Assembly (NCBI GenBank): GCA_913060645.1
Contig: CAJXSW010000017.1
Span: 1 to 35,956, forward strand
Origin: an uncultured Dokdonia sp.
Lineage (GTDB): Bacteria > Bacteroidota > Bacteroidia > Flavobacteriales > Flavobacteriaceae
Direction: 5' to 3'
DNA: 35,956 nucleotides
In this document: piece after piece, positions 7,486 through 15,091 of the stretch
How the letters are laid out: every line of letters begins with the position of its first letter
How positions within the stretch are numbered: position 1 is the stretch's first letter
Notes under the pieces: generated by a model
Told to the model about the DNA's origin: nothing
The model's input: only the letters and a program-made list of their open reading frames with translations
The model's database searches: none
Translations under genes and position numbers: made by a program

Positions 7486-8076
7486 ATGATTATACCAATT
7501 GTGGCGTACGGAGATCCCGTACTTAAGAAAAAAGCAAAAAATATTACTCCGGAGTATCCTAAATTTAGCGAGCTCATTGAGAATATGTATGATACGATGT
7601 ATGAAGCTCACGGCGTAGGGCTCGCAGCACCTCAAATAGGTTTACCTATACGTGTGTTTCTAGTAGATACAACACCATTTGCAGAAGATGAAAGCTATAC
7701 TCCAGAAGAGCAAGAACAGCTTGCAAACTTCAAGAAAACCTTTGTAAATGCAGAGATTCTTGAAGAAGAAGGCGAGGAGTGGGCATTTTCTGAAGGTTGC
7801 TTGAGTATCCCAGGGATAAACGAAGACGTTTTTAGAAAACCTAAGGTAACTATCAGGTACCAAGATGAGAACTTTAAAGAGTACACAGAGACTTACGACG
7901 GACTTATTGCTCGAGTAATCCAGCATGAGTATGATCACATAGAAGGGGTACTTTTTACAGATAAACTATCTAGTCTTAAAAAGCGTTTAATCAAAGGAAA
8001 GCTTGTAAATATTTCAAAAGGAAAATGCAATGCAGAGTATCGCATGCGTTTTCCGGCAGCATCAAAAAAGCGCTAG
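7486..8076 (+). CDS. def: Peptide deformylase
   Basis: A 196-residue metalloenzyme that removes the formyl group from the N-terminal Met of new proteins in the cytoplasm. All three signature motifs are intact: GVGLAAPQ (43-50), EGCLS (103-107, metal-binding Cys105) and QHEYDH (146-151, metal ligands His147 and His151, catalytic Glu148). An acidic insertion around residues 62-82 (FAEDES, PEEQEQ) is common in Bacteroidota versions. It starts 2 nt after the ruvX stop. Confidence 0.97.
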   Translation: MIIPIVAYGDPVLKKKAKNITPEYPKFSELIENMYDTMYEAHGVGLAAPQIGLPIRVFLVDTTPFAEDESYTPEEQEQLANFKKTFVNAEILEEEGEEWAFSEGCLSIPGINEDVFRKPKVTIRYQDENFKEYTETYDGLIARVIQHEYDHIEGVLFTDKLSSLKKRLIKGKLVNISKGKCNAEYRMRFPAASKKR

Positions 8077-8122
8077 TAGCGTTAAAGTGTTGTAAAGATT
8101 AACGAATCCTTGCAAACAAAAT

Positions 8123-8153
8123 TTGTAAATATGTATGGCAAAGTGCATCTTTG
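8123..8153 (+). promoter_or_regulatory. Promoter of the DUF5606 gene
   Basis: TTG at 8123-8125 and CATCTTTG at 8146-8153, 20 bases apart; the -7 box differs from TAnnTTTG only in its first base. It is 20 nt before the ATG at 8174. Confidence 0.5.
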
Positions 8154-8173
8154 CCACCCAATTTGAATAACAT

Positions 8174-8599
8174 ATGAGTTTAGATAAAGTAATTGCAATC
8201 GCTGGAAAGCCTGGAATATATGAGTTAAAGCAACAAACACGCAGTGGTTTTGTGGCAGAATCTCTAGTAGATGGTAAGAGAATTACCGTAGGTATCCGTC
8301 ATAACGTAAGTGTACTTTCTGAAATTGCTATTTACACCTTAAGTGAGGAGAAGCCACTTAGAGAGGTGTTACAAGCCATAAAAGACAAGGAAAATGGAGC
8401 GCCTACTATTAATCATAAAGTCTCAAAAGATGAACTTGAAGAGTTTTTCTTTAACGTGATTCCAGATTATGATGAGGATCGTGTGTATGCTAGTGATATC
8501 AAAAAGGTAGTGCAGTGGTACAACATTTTGCAAGCAAAAGATATGCTTAACTTTGAAGCGCCAGCAGCGCCCGCAGCAGCAAGCGAAGAAGAGGAATAG
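8174..8599 (+). CDS. DUF5606 domain-containing protein
   Basis: A 141-residue protein that matches what I know of DUF5606, a Bacteroidota family of unknown role. It starts MSLDKVIAIAGKPGIYEL and contains GFVAESLVDGKRITV and VSVLSEIAIYT, suggesting a small beta-rich N-terminal domain. A helical segment (SKDELEEFFFNVIPDYDEDRVYASDIKKVVQWYNIL) follows, and the tail is low-complexity Ala/Pro/Glu ending in EEEE. No signal peptide, so cytoplasmic. It has its own promoter and terminator, so it appears to be monocistronic between def and mazG. Confidence 0.85.
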   Translation: MSLDKVIAIAGKPGIYELKQQTRSGFVAESLVDGKRITVGIRHNVSVLSEIAIYTLSEEKPLREVLQAIKDKENGAPTINHKVSKDELEEFFFNVIPDYDEDRVYASDIKKVVQWYNILQAKDMLNFEAPAAPAAASEEEE

Positions 8600-8620
8600 T
8601 GCATAACTTTTTATAATATT

Positions 8621-8656
8621 AAAAAGCCTTTACAGTTTATTTGTAAAGGCTTTTTT
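8621..8656 (+). terminator. Terminator after the DUF5606 gene
   Basis: 14-bp stem AAAAAGCCTTTACA / TGTAAAGGCTTTTT with a 7-nt loop and a T-run, starting 22 nt after the stop. Confidence 0.85.
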
Positions 8657-8674
8657 AGTTTTAATCATAGATAC

Positions 8675-8688
8675 GCTTTCGCGAAAAT
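8675..8688. repeat. Iterated palindrome, degenerate copy
   Basis: GCTTTCGCGAAAAT, 12 of 14 bases of the core, preceded by TAC. Intergenic, between the DUF5606 terminator and mazG. It looks like a decayed or half-built copy. Confidence 0.6.
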
Positions 8689-8764
8689 GTGATAAGCACC
8701 CACACTGTAAATAACATTAAATTAAGGTAATAGTAAATTATTGCTCCAATTACCACCACTGACT

Positions 8765-9538
8765 ATGAATACAAGAGAGACGCAATTAAAAGCCTTTGAT
8801 AGATTACTTACCATAATGGATGAGCTACGCGTGGGATGTCCTTGGGATAAAAAGCAAACCATGGAAAGCTTGCGTCACCTCACTATTGAGGAAACCTATG
8901 AGCTAGGTGATGCTATTCTTGATAATGATCTAGAAGAGGTTAAAAAGGAGCTTGGTGATCTCTTATTACACATTGTATTCTATGCCAAAATAGGAAGCGA
9001 GACCAAGGACTTTGATATCGCAGATGTTGCAAACAGTATTTCAGATAAACTTGTATCTCGCCATCCTCACATTTATGGAGATATTGATGTGGCAGATGCT
9101 AAGGAAGTAGAGCGCAACTGGGAAAAACTTAAGCTCAAAGAAGGTAAGAAGTCTGTACTAGAAGGAGTTCCAAAGGGATTGCCAGCACTTGTAAAAGCCA
9201 GCCGAATACAAGACAAAGTAGCCGGTGTAGGTTTTGACTGGGAAGAGCCACAACAAGTGTTTGAAAAAGTACAAGAAGAACTTGAGGAGCTACAGCACGA
9301 AGTAAATGAAAACAATCAAGAGAAGATTGAAGCAGAATTTGGTGATGTGCTCTTCTCAATGATTAACTACGCACGCTTCTTGAAAGTAGATCCAGAAAGC
9401 GCACTAGAGCGCACCAATAAGAAATTTATAAAACGCTTTCAATACTTAGAAGGCAAAGCAAAGGAACTTGGGAAAGATCTTTCAGACATGACACTTGCCG
9501 AAATGGATGCTTTCTGGGAAGAGGCTAAGAAGTTGTAA
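8765..9538 (+). CDS. mazG: Nucleoside triphosphate pyrophosphohydrolase MazG
   Basis: A 258-residue protein with two MazG domains. Domain 1 has GCPWDKKQT, IEETYELGDAI (Glu42, Glu43, Glu46) and ELGDLL (Glu62, Asp65), the E-E-x-x-E...E-x-x-D metal site. Domain 2 (about 176-205) has VQEELEELQHEV...EFGDVLFSMINYARFL. The enzyme hydrolyses NTPs to NMP and pyrophosphate, so it is a house-cleaning or stringent-response-related enzyme. The frame extends upstream to a TTG at 8741, but the ATG at 8765 (MNTRETQL) gives the normal family N-terminus. Confidence 0.95.
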   Translation: MNTRETQLKAFDRLLTIMDELRVGCPWDKKQTMESLRHLTIEETYELGDAILDNDLEEVKKELGDLLLHIVFYAKIGSETKDFDIADVANSISDKLVSRHPHIYGDIDVADAKEVERNWEKLKLKEGKKSVLEGVPKGLPALVKASRIQDKVAGVGFDWEEPQQVFEKVQEELEELQHEVNENNQEKIEAEFGDVLFSMINYARFLKVDPESALERTNKKFIKRFQYLEGKAKELGKDLSDMTLAEMDAFWEEAKKL

Positions 9539-9575
9539 TCGGTTTCTAATGAAATATTTTGAGAAGTAATTGATA

Positions 9576-9635
9576 TTCAACTTCAACTTCAACTTCAACT
9601 TCAACTTCAACTTCAACTTCAACTTCAACTTCAAC
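9576..9635 (+). repeat. Hexanucleotide tandem repeat (TTCAAC)10
   Basis: Ten perfect copies of TTCAAC in 60 bp with no interruption, ending 102 nt before the ATG of the vWA chimera and 37 nt after the mazG stop. Perfect short tandem repeats are prone to slipped-strand copy change. Here that would change promoter spacing or the mazG 3' end, not a reading frame. Confidence 0.97.
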
Positions 9636-9737
9636 ATAAGGGTTACTTCCCTCACTCAAACATCCAGTTCCCTCAATCTAGGTTTTTAAAAGGTGATCTC
9701 TACTATAATTTCACCTCATAATTAAAAACCAAAGGAT

Positions 9738-11192
9738 ATGAAAACACTTAGCACATTCATAATGCTGCTCCTTTTTATATTAGGAGTACAAGCGCAAGAA
9801 ATAACAATTTCAGGAAACGTATCAGATGATGGCGGACCTCTTCCAGGAGCTAATGTTCTTATAAAAAACAGTGAGATAGGAGTTGTGTCCGACTTTAATG
9901 GGAACTACGAGATTAAAGCTGCTGCTACAGATACATTGGTCTTCACATACGTAGGTTTTAAATCAAAAGAGGTTTCTGTGAATTCTCAGACTACTATAAA
10001 TGTCATTTTAGAATACAGTGGTGAGCTAGATGAAGTAGTAGTTACAGCCATGGGTGTAAGAAGAGAGAAGAAAGTTTTAGGATATGCTGTATCTACCGTT
10101 TCTTCAAAACTTGAAGGGAAAGTTGCTGGTATACATATTACGGATGGAAAGCCTTTATCTAGAATATCTCAGAATGATCCTGCGTATGGCCAACTAACAG
10201 CTGGTGAAATAAATGATGTAGAGAAATACGCTGAGTTTGTAAAAATCTACAACTCCGGAGAAGCAAAGGAAATCGCAAAGAAGTGGGAGTTTAATCATGA
10301 TGGTAGAACTGATATCCAAGTAACTGATAATAGCGGACTGCCAATAGCAAACGTAGGTGTTGCTCTTTATAAAAATAATAACCTCTTAATGAAAGGAATG
10401 ACAGATGCTTCGGGAATGAGTATGCTGCTTAAAGGAAAAAATAGTCCAACTGATACTTATTTAGTACAACTGTATTATAGTGGAAAAATAGAAGGAAAGA
10501 AAATTTCTAGAAATCAGAAACAAGTCTCTTTTACAATTAATGAGCATCAAGCTAGTAATGCTATCGACATATTATTTGCAGTAGATGCTACAGGTTCCAT
10601 GGGTGATGAGATTGCATATCTCAAGTCAGAACTCAAGAATATAATGAGTAGAATAGATACGAGTGTTGAGCAGAAGAGAGTGGCGCTTACGGTATACAGA
10701 GACCATGGTGATGATTATGTAACTCGTGCAATAGATTTTAGTAGTGATGTAAATGAAGTAAAAGACTTCCTTTCGGTACAGCACGCAGCAGGTGGTGGAG
10801 ATTATGAAGAAGCAGTAGAGGAGGCGCTTAAAGTATCATTGTCACAGTCATGGAACGAGAAAGCAAAAGCAAGAATACTCTTTTTAATGCTAGATGCTCC
10901 ACCTCATTTTAACCAAGAAAACGTTGTCATGATTAAAAGTCAAATAGCAAAAGCAAGAGAGCAGGGTATAAAAATTATTCCAGTAGTTGCCAGTGGAGCA
11001 AATAAAGAAGTAGAGTTTTTAATGAGATCTTTTAGTGTGTCAACTAGTGGAACATATGTGTTCTTAACAGATGATAGTGGTATAGGAAATGATCATATAG
11101 AAGCCACTACAGAAAGTTTTAAAGTAGAAAAACTTAATGATTTAATGGTACGATTGATAGAGCAGTATGCAGGTGTGCAAACTGCTGTTTAA
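9738..11192 (+). CDS. Exported chimera: SusC-like N-terminus plus von Willebrand factor A domain
   Basis: A 484-residue protein. Residues 1-20 are a Sec signal peptide ending VQAQ. Residues about 21-95 are a CarboxypepD_reg-like beta domain (GPLPGANVLIKNSEIGVVSDFNGNYEI). Residues 97-133 copy the start of a SusC/RagA receptor: LDEVVVTAMG, REKKVLGYAV and LEGKVAGI. The receptor then stops; there is no plug or barrel. A second beta-sandwich-like segment (about 190-270, IQVTDNSGLPIANVGVALY) leads into a vWA domain (about 275-484) whose metal site reads DATGS (283-287). The vWA part is predicted to bind a divalent ion and a protein partner at the cell surface or in the periplasm. The (TTCAAC)10 tract lies just upstream. 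Role unknown. Confidence 0.8.
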   Translation: MKTLSTFIMLLLFILGVQAQEITISGNVSDDGGPLPGANVLIKNSEIGVVSDFNGNYEIKAAATDTLVFTYVGFKSKEVSVNSQTTINVILEYSGELDEVVVTAMGVRREKKVLGYAVSTVSSKLEGKVAGIHITDGKPLSRISQNDPAYGQLTAGEINDVEKYAEFVKIYNSGEAKEIAKKWEFNHDGRTDIQVTDNSGLPIANVGVALYKNNNLLMKGMTDASGMSMLLKGKNSPTDTYLVQLYYSGKIEGKKISRNQKQVSFTINEHQASNAIDILFAVDATGSMGDEIAYLKSELKNIMSRIDTSVEQKRVALTVYRDHGDDYVTRAIDFSSDVNEVKDFLSVQHAAGGGDYEEAVEEALKVSLSQSWNEKAKARILFLMLDAPPHFNQENVVMIKSQIAKAREQGIKIIPVVASGANKEVEFLMRSFSVSTSGTYVFLTDDSGIGNDHIEATTESFKVEKLNDLMVRLIEQYAGVQTAV

Positions 11193-11217
11193 GAGTAGTG
11201 TTTTTTTGTGTATGATT

Positions 11218-11251
11218 AATAGCGCACTGTGTGAAGCAGTGCGCTATTTCT
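11218..11251. terminator. Bidirectional terminator between convergent genes
   Basis: 12-bp perfect stem AATAGCGCACTG / CAGTGCGCTATT (11218-11229 and 11237-11248) with a 7-nt loop, between the stops of the vWA gene and the VF530-family gene. Pyrimidine-rich bases follow on the right. Confidence 0.8.
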
Positions 11252-11482
11252 TTATATAGATTGTAAGTATAAATACTCTACTTTCTCCCTTGCCCATGGA
11301 GTTCTTCTTAAAAACTTTAAGCTTGACTTTATGGAAGGATCTTTTTTAAAGCAATTAATATCTACCTGTAAGCTCATTTCCTTCCAGCCATATTTTTCAA
11401 CTAGAAACTCAAGTATATCTGCAAGCTTCACACCGTGCAGCGGATTGTTAGGTTGTCCTTTTTTCTCTTCCATAGGCTGCAA
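11252..11482 (-). CDS. VF530 family (DUF2132) small DNA-binding-like protein
   Basis: A 76-residue protein with the whole family signature: [22 protein letters not shown], then [32 protein letters not shown]. The family is small, cytoplasmic and predicted to bind DNA; a clear function is not known to me. Start could be the first ATG or the ATG at codon 4 (MEEKKGQ). It lies 12 nt after the methyltransferase stop on the same strand, so it is probably co-transcribed. Confidence 0.88.
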   Translation of the reverse strand: MQPMEEKKGQPNNPLHGVKLADILEFLVEKYGWKEMSLQVDINCFKKDPSIKSSLKFLRRTPWAREKVEYLYLQSI

Positions 11483-11494
11483 AGATAAAAGAAA

Positions 11495-13105
11495 CTATTG
11501 TCTAAAAAGATTTACCGTTACCGTAGCTGCTTCTGTATTTGGAAACTTAGTACTTAAGGTTTCATCTCTTTTCATTCCAATAGCGGCAAGTGTATCATGA
11601 AATACTGGCACTTCTACAATATATTGATCAGAATATCCGTGTGTAGCATCATAAGCCGTAACCGCAGTACGCCCTATATTACGAGCAGCTACTGCTGGAG
11701 GAATACTGTGTAATTCTATAAGTAATAAACCATGTTTCCCTACATAAGGTGACCACTTGCTAAAGTGAGCCGCAAGAGATGCCTCTACGTCATTGTTTGA
11801 TAATCGTTTTCCTTCATAAGAAAATGCTCCCGTTGAGGTACTCGCATGCTCAAGCTTTTTTTCTGGTGCTTTCCATACACGATTGTGGTCTAAGAAGGAG
11901 CGTACATTTAATAAATCGCCCAGCGTGATATCATACTCCTCTTGTAAATCTGTCGCTAGTCTTTCTGGATCACCTATATCTCCCCACATTACTTTTGCCC
12001 AGATTTCAGACTGTATGACGTTTTGCTTAGTAATATCTATGGCAGCCTGGTTGTAATCTGCTCCTACAAGGATGAGTGGGTATTCATCTAGATGTTTACC
12101 TCGTAGGGTATGACGCTCGATGAGGTTGTAAAGGTGAATTAAAAATGCACCATTACCACAGCCCATATCCAGAATACCCTTAGGTTGTTCATCTAGTGGT
12201 TTATTAAATATGTCTAAGATGATGGTATCTACCACTTTAAAATAAGTGGCATGTGCTCCACCACTTCCCCAGACGTTCATAGCTCTATCTACATGGCCTT
12301 CTTGTTCGCCATCGCCATGGTTTTTTGCACTCAATGCATCGCCAAAAATAAGATTATCAAGTTTGCGTAATGTTGGTATGTACGATACAGTCACTCCGTA
12401 AGAGCTTGCTCTTTTAGCAAAAAATAGTCCTTTGTCTGTAAATTGATACGTCTGTCCTTTTTTATTAAAAAGCTCAAAATACGAGAGTATGTCAAGAAGC
12501 TTTTTAAAGTTTTCTCCGTCTGCGTGAAACTCTTTAGGCTTAAAGCTGGCTTGCATAAAGTATTTATGAAAGGCACCATTCATCGATAGGTGCACAAGCG
12601 TAGGGCCTAGAATATTTCCTTCTATATGTGCAAGTATTTGTTCTTGGACTTCGCGCTCCTCCGCAGTTGAAGATAAGGTGAGACCATAGGCTTCTTTGTA
12701 TTTCTCAAAAATATCTTGGAGTTTCTTAAATGGAGCAGCCTCAAATTTTCTAAAATGATAATTCTCAGAAAGCTGTTGTAATGCTGTCACATCCTCATAA
12801 AGAGGAAATAGTGCAAATGCAATAGGCGATAATTCGTTTACCTTATAAACCACTTCATTGTGCTCATTATTTACAGTTTGCTCAATCCATCCCTGTGATG
12901 CAAGTACACGCAATGCCACATTTAAATAGCCTTCGTTTACGGTAAATGTGTTACTCAAAGCAGTTAGGCTCACTTCTTTTTCTTGCAAAATAAAGTCGGT
13001 CACTCCATTTTTATATAGTGAAAACGCAGATGGCGCTGTCACAATACCATCTAGATGTCTAAAAAGGCGCTCTCTATAAGTGGTCTGTAGTGTTTTTGAC
13101 ACCAT
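11495..13105 (-). CDS. Large class I SAM-dependent methyltransferase with N-terminal helical/winged-helix domain
   Basis: A 536-residue cytoplasmic protein. The first 110 residues look like a winged-helix substrate/dimer domain (VSLTALSNTFTVNEGYLNVALRVLASQGW). A helical middle region contains a second winged-helix-like stretch (YFELFNKKGQTYQFTDKGLFFAK, about 210-235). The Rossmann methyltransferase follows with motif I ILDMGCGNGAF (Asp313-Gly319) and an acidic strand VGADYNQAAI. The C-terminal part contains LLLIELHSIPP. The layout and a GSGGAHATYF segment just before motif I remind me of AprA-type methyltransferases of polyketide clusters, but no such cluster is here. Substrate unknown. Encoded upstream of the VF530-family gene and divergent from pabB. 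Confidence 0.75.
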   Translation of the reverse strand: MVSKTLQTTYRERLFRHLDGIVTAPSAFSLYKNGVTDFILQEKEVSLTALSNTFTVNEGYLNVALRVLASQGWIEQTVNNEHNEVVYKVNELSPIAFALFPLYEDVTALQQLSENYHFRKFEAAPFKKLQDIFEKYKEAYGLTLSSTAEEREVQEQILAHIEGNILGPTLVHLSMNGAFHKYFMQASFKPKEFHADGENFKKLLDILSYFELFNKKGQTYQFTDKGLFFAKRASSYGVTVSYIPTLRKLDNLIFGDALSAKNHGDGEQEGHVDRAMNVWGSGGAHATYFKVVDTIILDIFNKPLDEQPKGILDMGCGNGAFLIHLYNLIERHTLRGKHLDEYPLILVGADYNQAAIDITKQNVIQSEIWAKVMWGDIGDPERLATDLQEEYDITLGDLLNVRSFLDHNRVWKAPEKKLEHASTSTGAFSYEGKRLSNNDVEASLAAHFSKWSPYVGKHGLLLIELHSIPPAVAARNIGRTAVTAYDATHGYSDQYIVEVPVFHDTLAAIGMKRDETLSTKFPNTEAATVTVNLFRQ

Positions 13106-13233
13106 AATATCAGTGTGTTAGTAGTTAGATTTGTTATAAGCCTAGTAGGTCGCTAGGATTATGCGCAAATTACTTAATAATTGTTTTTTAACATCAATTT
13201 AATAGCGGCAGATTCTTATGTATTTTTACAGTA

Positions 13234-14535
13234 ATGAATCGGACTTCAAAAATTATTTCTATTAGTGATATAGCAACGCTTAAGGAGCAGTTGTTATCGT
13301 GGTCTCAACAATATGAAGAGGTTGTCTGGCTTGATAGTAATAGCTATGAACGTCAGAATTATCCTGAGTATGAAGCCATCTTAGCAGTAGATGCTTTTAC
13401 TAGTTTAAAGACAGATTATCAAGGCGCTTTTGACCAGCTGGAGGAGTATCAAAGTACGATAAAGGATTGGATATTTGGCTATTTGAGTTATGATCTTAAG
13501 AATGATACGGAGCGCCTTACTTCAAAAAATAGCGACAAGCTAGACTTTGCAGACCTTCATTTTTTTCAACCTAAAAAGTTATTCTTATTCAAAGGAAACA
13601 CACTCGAGATGTTATATCTAGGTATGGTAGATGATGAGATGGAGGAGGATTTTGAGGAAATAACTGCCACCAAATCTTCTGAAACTAACTCCCAAGCGCA
13701 ACCATTATCCATAAAACTTAAGATTCACAAAGAGGCTTACAAGGAAAAAGTGCGCAGCATGTTAGAGCATATTTATCGGGGAGATATTTATGAGGCAAAT
13801 CTTTGTCAAGAGTTTTATGCACTAGGAAGCATCGATCCTCTAGAGATTTATAAACGCCTTAATGCGATTAGTTCGCCACCTTTTGGCACCTATCTCAAGC
13901 TCGAGGATCAGTTCTTACTTTCGGCATCTCCGGAGCGATATATTAAGAAAATAGGGAGTAAGATTGTCACACAACCCATAAAAGGAACAGCAAAACGTGG
14001 GGTAGATGAAAAGGAGGATACCGCTTTCGCGAAAGCGTTACAAGAAAACTCAAAAGAGCGTTCTGAAAATATCATGATTGTAGATTTGGTAAGAAATGAC
14101 CTATCAAAAACCGCCCAAAAAGGATCTGTAATTGTAGAAGAGCTATGCGAAGTTTATCCTTTTAAACAAGTGCACCAAATGATCTCTACGGTAACATCAA
14201 CGCTTAGTCTTGGTATTTCTCCGGTAGATGCGATTAGAAGTACGTTCCCAATGGGAAGCATGACAGGCGCTCCAAAGTTGAGAGCAATGCAAATTATTGA
14301 GTCACTAGAGGAGTCAAAACGTGGCTTGTATAGCGGCGCTGTAGGTTACTTTACGCCAGATGGAGATTTTGATTTTAATGTGGTCATACGTAGTATTCTA
14401 TACAATGCAGAAAATGAATATATCTCATACTCCGTAGGTGGAGCCATCACGGCAGGGTCAGATCCAGATAGTGAGTATGAAGAATGCTTGCTTAAAGCAA
14501 AAGCGATGCGTGCAGTTTTAGAAGGAGATTTGTAA
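13234..14535 (+). CDS. pabB: Aminodeoxychorismate synthase component I
   Basis: A 433-residue chorismate-utilising enzyme (anthranilate synthase component I family). Key motifs: GDIYEANLCQEF, LSASPERYIK, PIKGTAKRG (Lys250), ERSENIMIVDLVRNDLSK, FPMGSMTGAPK and GLYSGAVGYF. PIKGT, in place of the PIAGT of TrpE, carries the lysine used by PabB-type enzymes, so the product is 4-amino-4-deoxychorismate for folate. An amidotransferase partner (PabA/TrpG) is not in the window. An iterated palindrome at 14022-14037 encodes AFAKA at residues 264-268, just after PIKGTAKRGVDEKED. A box TATTTTTA, one base off TAnnTTTG, lies 6-13 nt before the ATG, so the leader is very short. Confidence 0.92.
   Translation: MNRTSKIISISDIATLKEQLLSWSQQYEEVVWLDSNSYERQNYPEYEAILAVDAFTSLKTDYQGAFDQLEEYQSTIKDWIFGYLSYDLKNDTERLTSKNSDKLDFADLHFFQPKKLFLFKGNTLEMLYLGMVDDEMEEDFEEITATKSSETNSQAQPLSIKLKIHKEAYKEKVRSMLEHIYRGDIYEANLCQEFYALGSIDPLEIYKRLNAISSPPFGTYLKLEDQFLLSASPERYIKKIGSKIVTQPIKGTAKRGVDEKEDTAFAKALQENSKERSENIMIVDLVRNDLSKTAQKGSVIVEELCEVYPFKQVHQMISTVTSTLSLGISPVDAIRSTFPMGSMTGAPKLRAMQIIESLEESKRGLYSGAVGYFTPDGDFDFNVVIRSILYNAENEYISYSVGGAITAGSDPDSEYEECLLKAKAMRAVLEGDL
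14022..14037. repeat. Iterated palindrome, 16-bp form, inside pabB
   Basis: CGCTTTCGCGAAAGCG in coding sequence, read in the frame giving AFAKA, in the segment that normally follows the PIKGT motif. Confidence 0.95.
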
Positions 14536-14555
14536 ATTAGTGCTTTAAACGACTT

Positions 14556-14972
14556 ATGGCAAATACATTAGAAAATATAAAAATTAAAGAAGAAAGCATA
14601 TCCATTAACGATAAATACATGGATAAATTATTGCTCTTTAGTAGCCTATCTACTTCGCTGTTTCTTTTGTTATATGCTTACAAAAGTTTTAATAATAGTG
14701 ATGTTGATATTCTCACTATTATCACTGGATCTTTAGGCGGCATACTTTTAATATTGAGTGTTTCAAGTATTTTTCGCAATTCATGGCAGAAAGAGATTGA
14801 CCTTTCAGAGATTGACTATGTTCAAGATAAAACAGCTTTTACGGGACATAGATCTCTGATTTTAAGATTGAAGAATAAGAAAATAAAGAACTTGTACTTA
14901 GAGCCTGCTGATATCCCAGAAATGCTCACGCAATTAACACAACATAATATTCCAATTAATGCTAAGGGATAA
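14556..14972 (+). CDS. Small membrane protein with two transmembrane helices
   Basis: A 138-residue protein of unknown function. Two hydrophobic segments (about 25-44, LLLFSSLSTSLFLLLYAY, and about 52-70, ILTIITGSLGGILLILSVSS) flank a short polar loop. A C-terminal soluble part of about 65 residues with alternating strands (EIDLSEIDYVQDK, SLILRLKNKKIKNLYLEP) resembles PH-like bacterial membrane proteins. A similar layout is seen in the gene at 21172-21645. It begins 20 nt after pabB and is probably in the same transcript. Confidence 0.7.
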   Translation: MANTLENIKIKEESISINDKYMDKLLLFSSLSTSLFLLLYAYKSFNNSDVDILTIITGSLGGILLILSVSSIFRNSWQKEIDLSEIDYVQDKTAFTGHRSLILRLKNKKIKNLYLEPADIPEMLTQLTQHNIPINAKG

Positions 14973-14985
14973 TTAAGTAACTAAT

Positions 14986-14993
14986 TACCTTTG
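14986..14993 (+). promoter_or_regulatory. ettA -7 box
   Basis: TACCTTTG matches TAnnTTTG exactly. No TTG at -33 spacing. It leaves a leader of about 90 nt that contains the hairpin at 15022-15065. Confidence 0.45.
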
Positions 14994-15021
14994 CATAATA
15001 GCGTGTTATTATAATAATGAA

Positions 15022-15065
15022 GAATATGATAAGCAATCCGTTTTCGCGAAAGCGTAATCATATTC
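15022..15065 (+). promoter_or_regulatory. Long hairpin in the ettA leader built around a palindrome copy
   Basis: GAATATGAT (15022-15030) pairs with ATCATATTC (15057-15065) and encloses an imperfect iterated palindrome CGTTTTCGCGAAAGCG (15039-15054) that can fold on itself. It ends 26 nt before the ATG. It may be a leader structure that affects expression or mRNA stability. Confidence 0.5.
15040..15053. repeat. Iterated palindrome, one-mismatch copy
   Basis: GTTTTCGCGAAAGC, 13 of 14 core bases; intergenic, in the ettA leader. Confidence 0.75.
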
Positions 15066-15091
15066 AAAAACAACTAGCCTAAAGCCAAACT

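Noticed and set aside
9073-9359. Antisense ORFs opposite mazG
   Set aside because: Low-complexity Ser/Leu-rich shadows of Glu/Lys-rich mazG codons.
9576-9635. CRISPR-like array
   Set aside because: A simple 6-bp tandem repeat with no spacers and no cas genes nearby.
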